Source of the DNA: a bacterium
GTDB taxonomy: Bacteria; UBA10199; DSSB01
Reading direction: 5' to 3'
DNA length: 14,737 bases
NCBI GenBank assembly: GCA_030426445.1
Contig: JAUHYS010000023.1
Span: 1 to 14,737, forward strand
Made by a program: the position numbers and the translations under genes. The notes under the pieces are model-generated. The model did not search any database and was not told where the DNA came from. It worked only from the letters and a program-made list of their open reading frames with translations. Below are positions 14,580-14,737 of the stretch, one piece after another (position 1 is the stretch's first letter; each line of letters begins with the position of its first letter).

Positions 14580-14737
14580 GTTTTGATTTTAAACTCCATG
14601 AAATTAAAAGCTAACTCGGTCTTATTTATGTTCCAAGAGACCATGATATAGTTGTCCCGAAAATAATCTAAAAATTTCCTACTTGATTTTTAGGGTCTAA
14701 TTAGACTACTTTTAAGCATGAATATCCCTTTAAAAGA

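Larger units (their letters stand above)
14427..14737. other. 311-bp AT-rich region at the right edge
   Basis: It contains the candidate operators and terminator listed separately, and a perfect 12-bp palindrome GTCTAATTAGAC (14695-14706). An ATG at 14718 on the plus strand opens a frame that runs off the edge without a ribosome-binding site. No supported gene is visible here. Confidence 0.5.

Noticed and set aside
14690..14737. 3' end of a minus-strand gene (open frame to a TAA at 14690-14692)
   Set aside because: Sixteen open codons are expected by chance and no family is recognisable.

Overview
The window is bacterial chromosome from a Gram-negative organism of fairly low GC content. Evidence is an envelope lipoprotein, MurA, a membrane-anchored HtrA protease, a HemJ-type rather than HemG/HemY-type protoporphyrinogen oxidase, and a DUF1844 protein of the kind common in deltaproteobacteria-like lineages. 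I suspect a deltaproteobacterial-grade or Bdellovibrionota-like lineage, but nothing here fixes the taxon. No rRNA, tRNA, CRISPR array, transposase or phage gene is visible.

Layout. Two plus-strand genes come first. One is a parallel beta-helix (DUF1565-like) lipoprotein whose C-terminal end is displaced by a one-base frameshift (21-990). The other is a large, cysteine-free, unrecognised 821-residue protein (1332-3797). Between them lies a 129-bp imperfect palindrome (991-1119). Everything after 3797 is on the minus strand. In transcription order, from the right end, the minus-strand genes are: an Xre/ParS-type antitoxin with a RES-domain toxin (14426-13340); a DUF1844 protein coupled to an HtrA/Deg serine protease (13159-11226); a SAM hydrolase/hydroxide adenosyltransferase followed by hemJ and hemH (10961-8681); a Phd/YefM-RelE type toxin-antitoxin pair (8532-7935); murA (7898-6639); hisD (6507-5221); and mgtE (5180-3807). 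mgtE meets the 821-residue protein tail to tail, 9 bp apart.

How the genes work together. hemJ and hemH encode the last two steps of heme synthesis and are 6 bp apart. murA (first committed step of peptidoglycan synthesis), hisD (last step of histidine synthesis) and mgtE (Mg2+ entry) are housekeeping genes in one direction. DUF1844 and htrA overlap by ATGA and look translationally coupled. Two toxin-antitoxin modules of different families sit among these core genes, and each has a 17-bp antitoxin/toxin overlap.

The most unusual parts are the 821-residue protein, the 129-bp palindrome beside it, the beta-helix frameshift, the apparent absence of hisG between murA and hisD, and several strong inverted repeats in the intergenic regions. 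I saw no convincing new multi-gene defence or secretion system. The 821-residue protein is the best candidate for undescribed biology.
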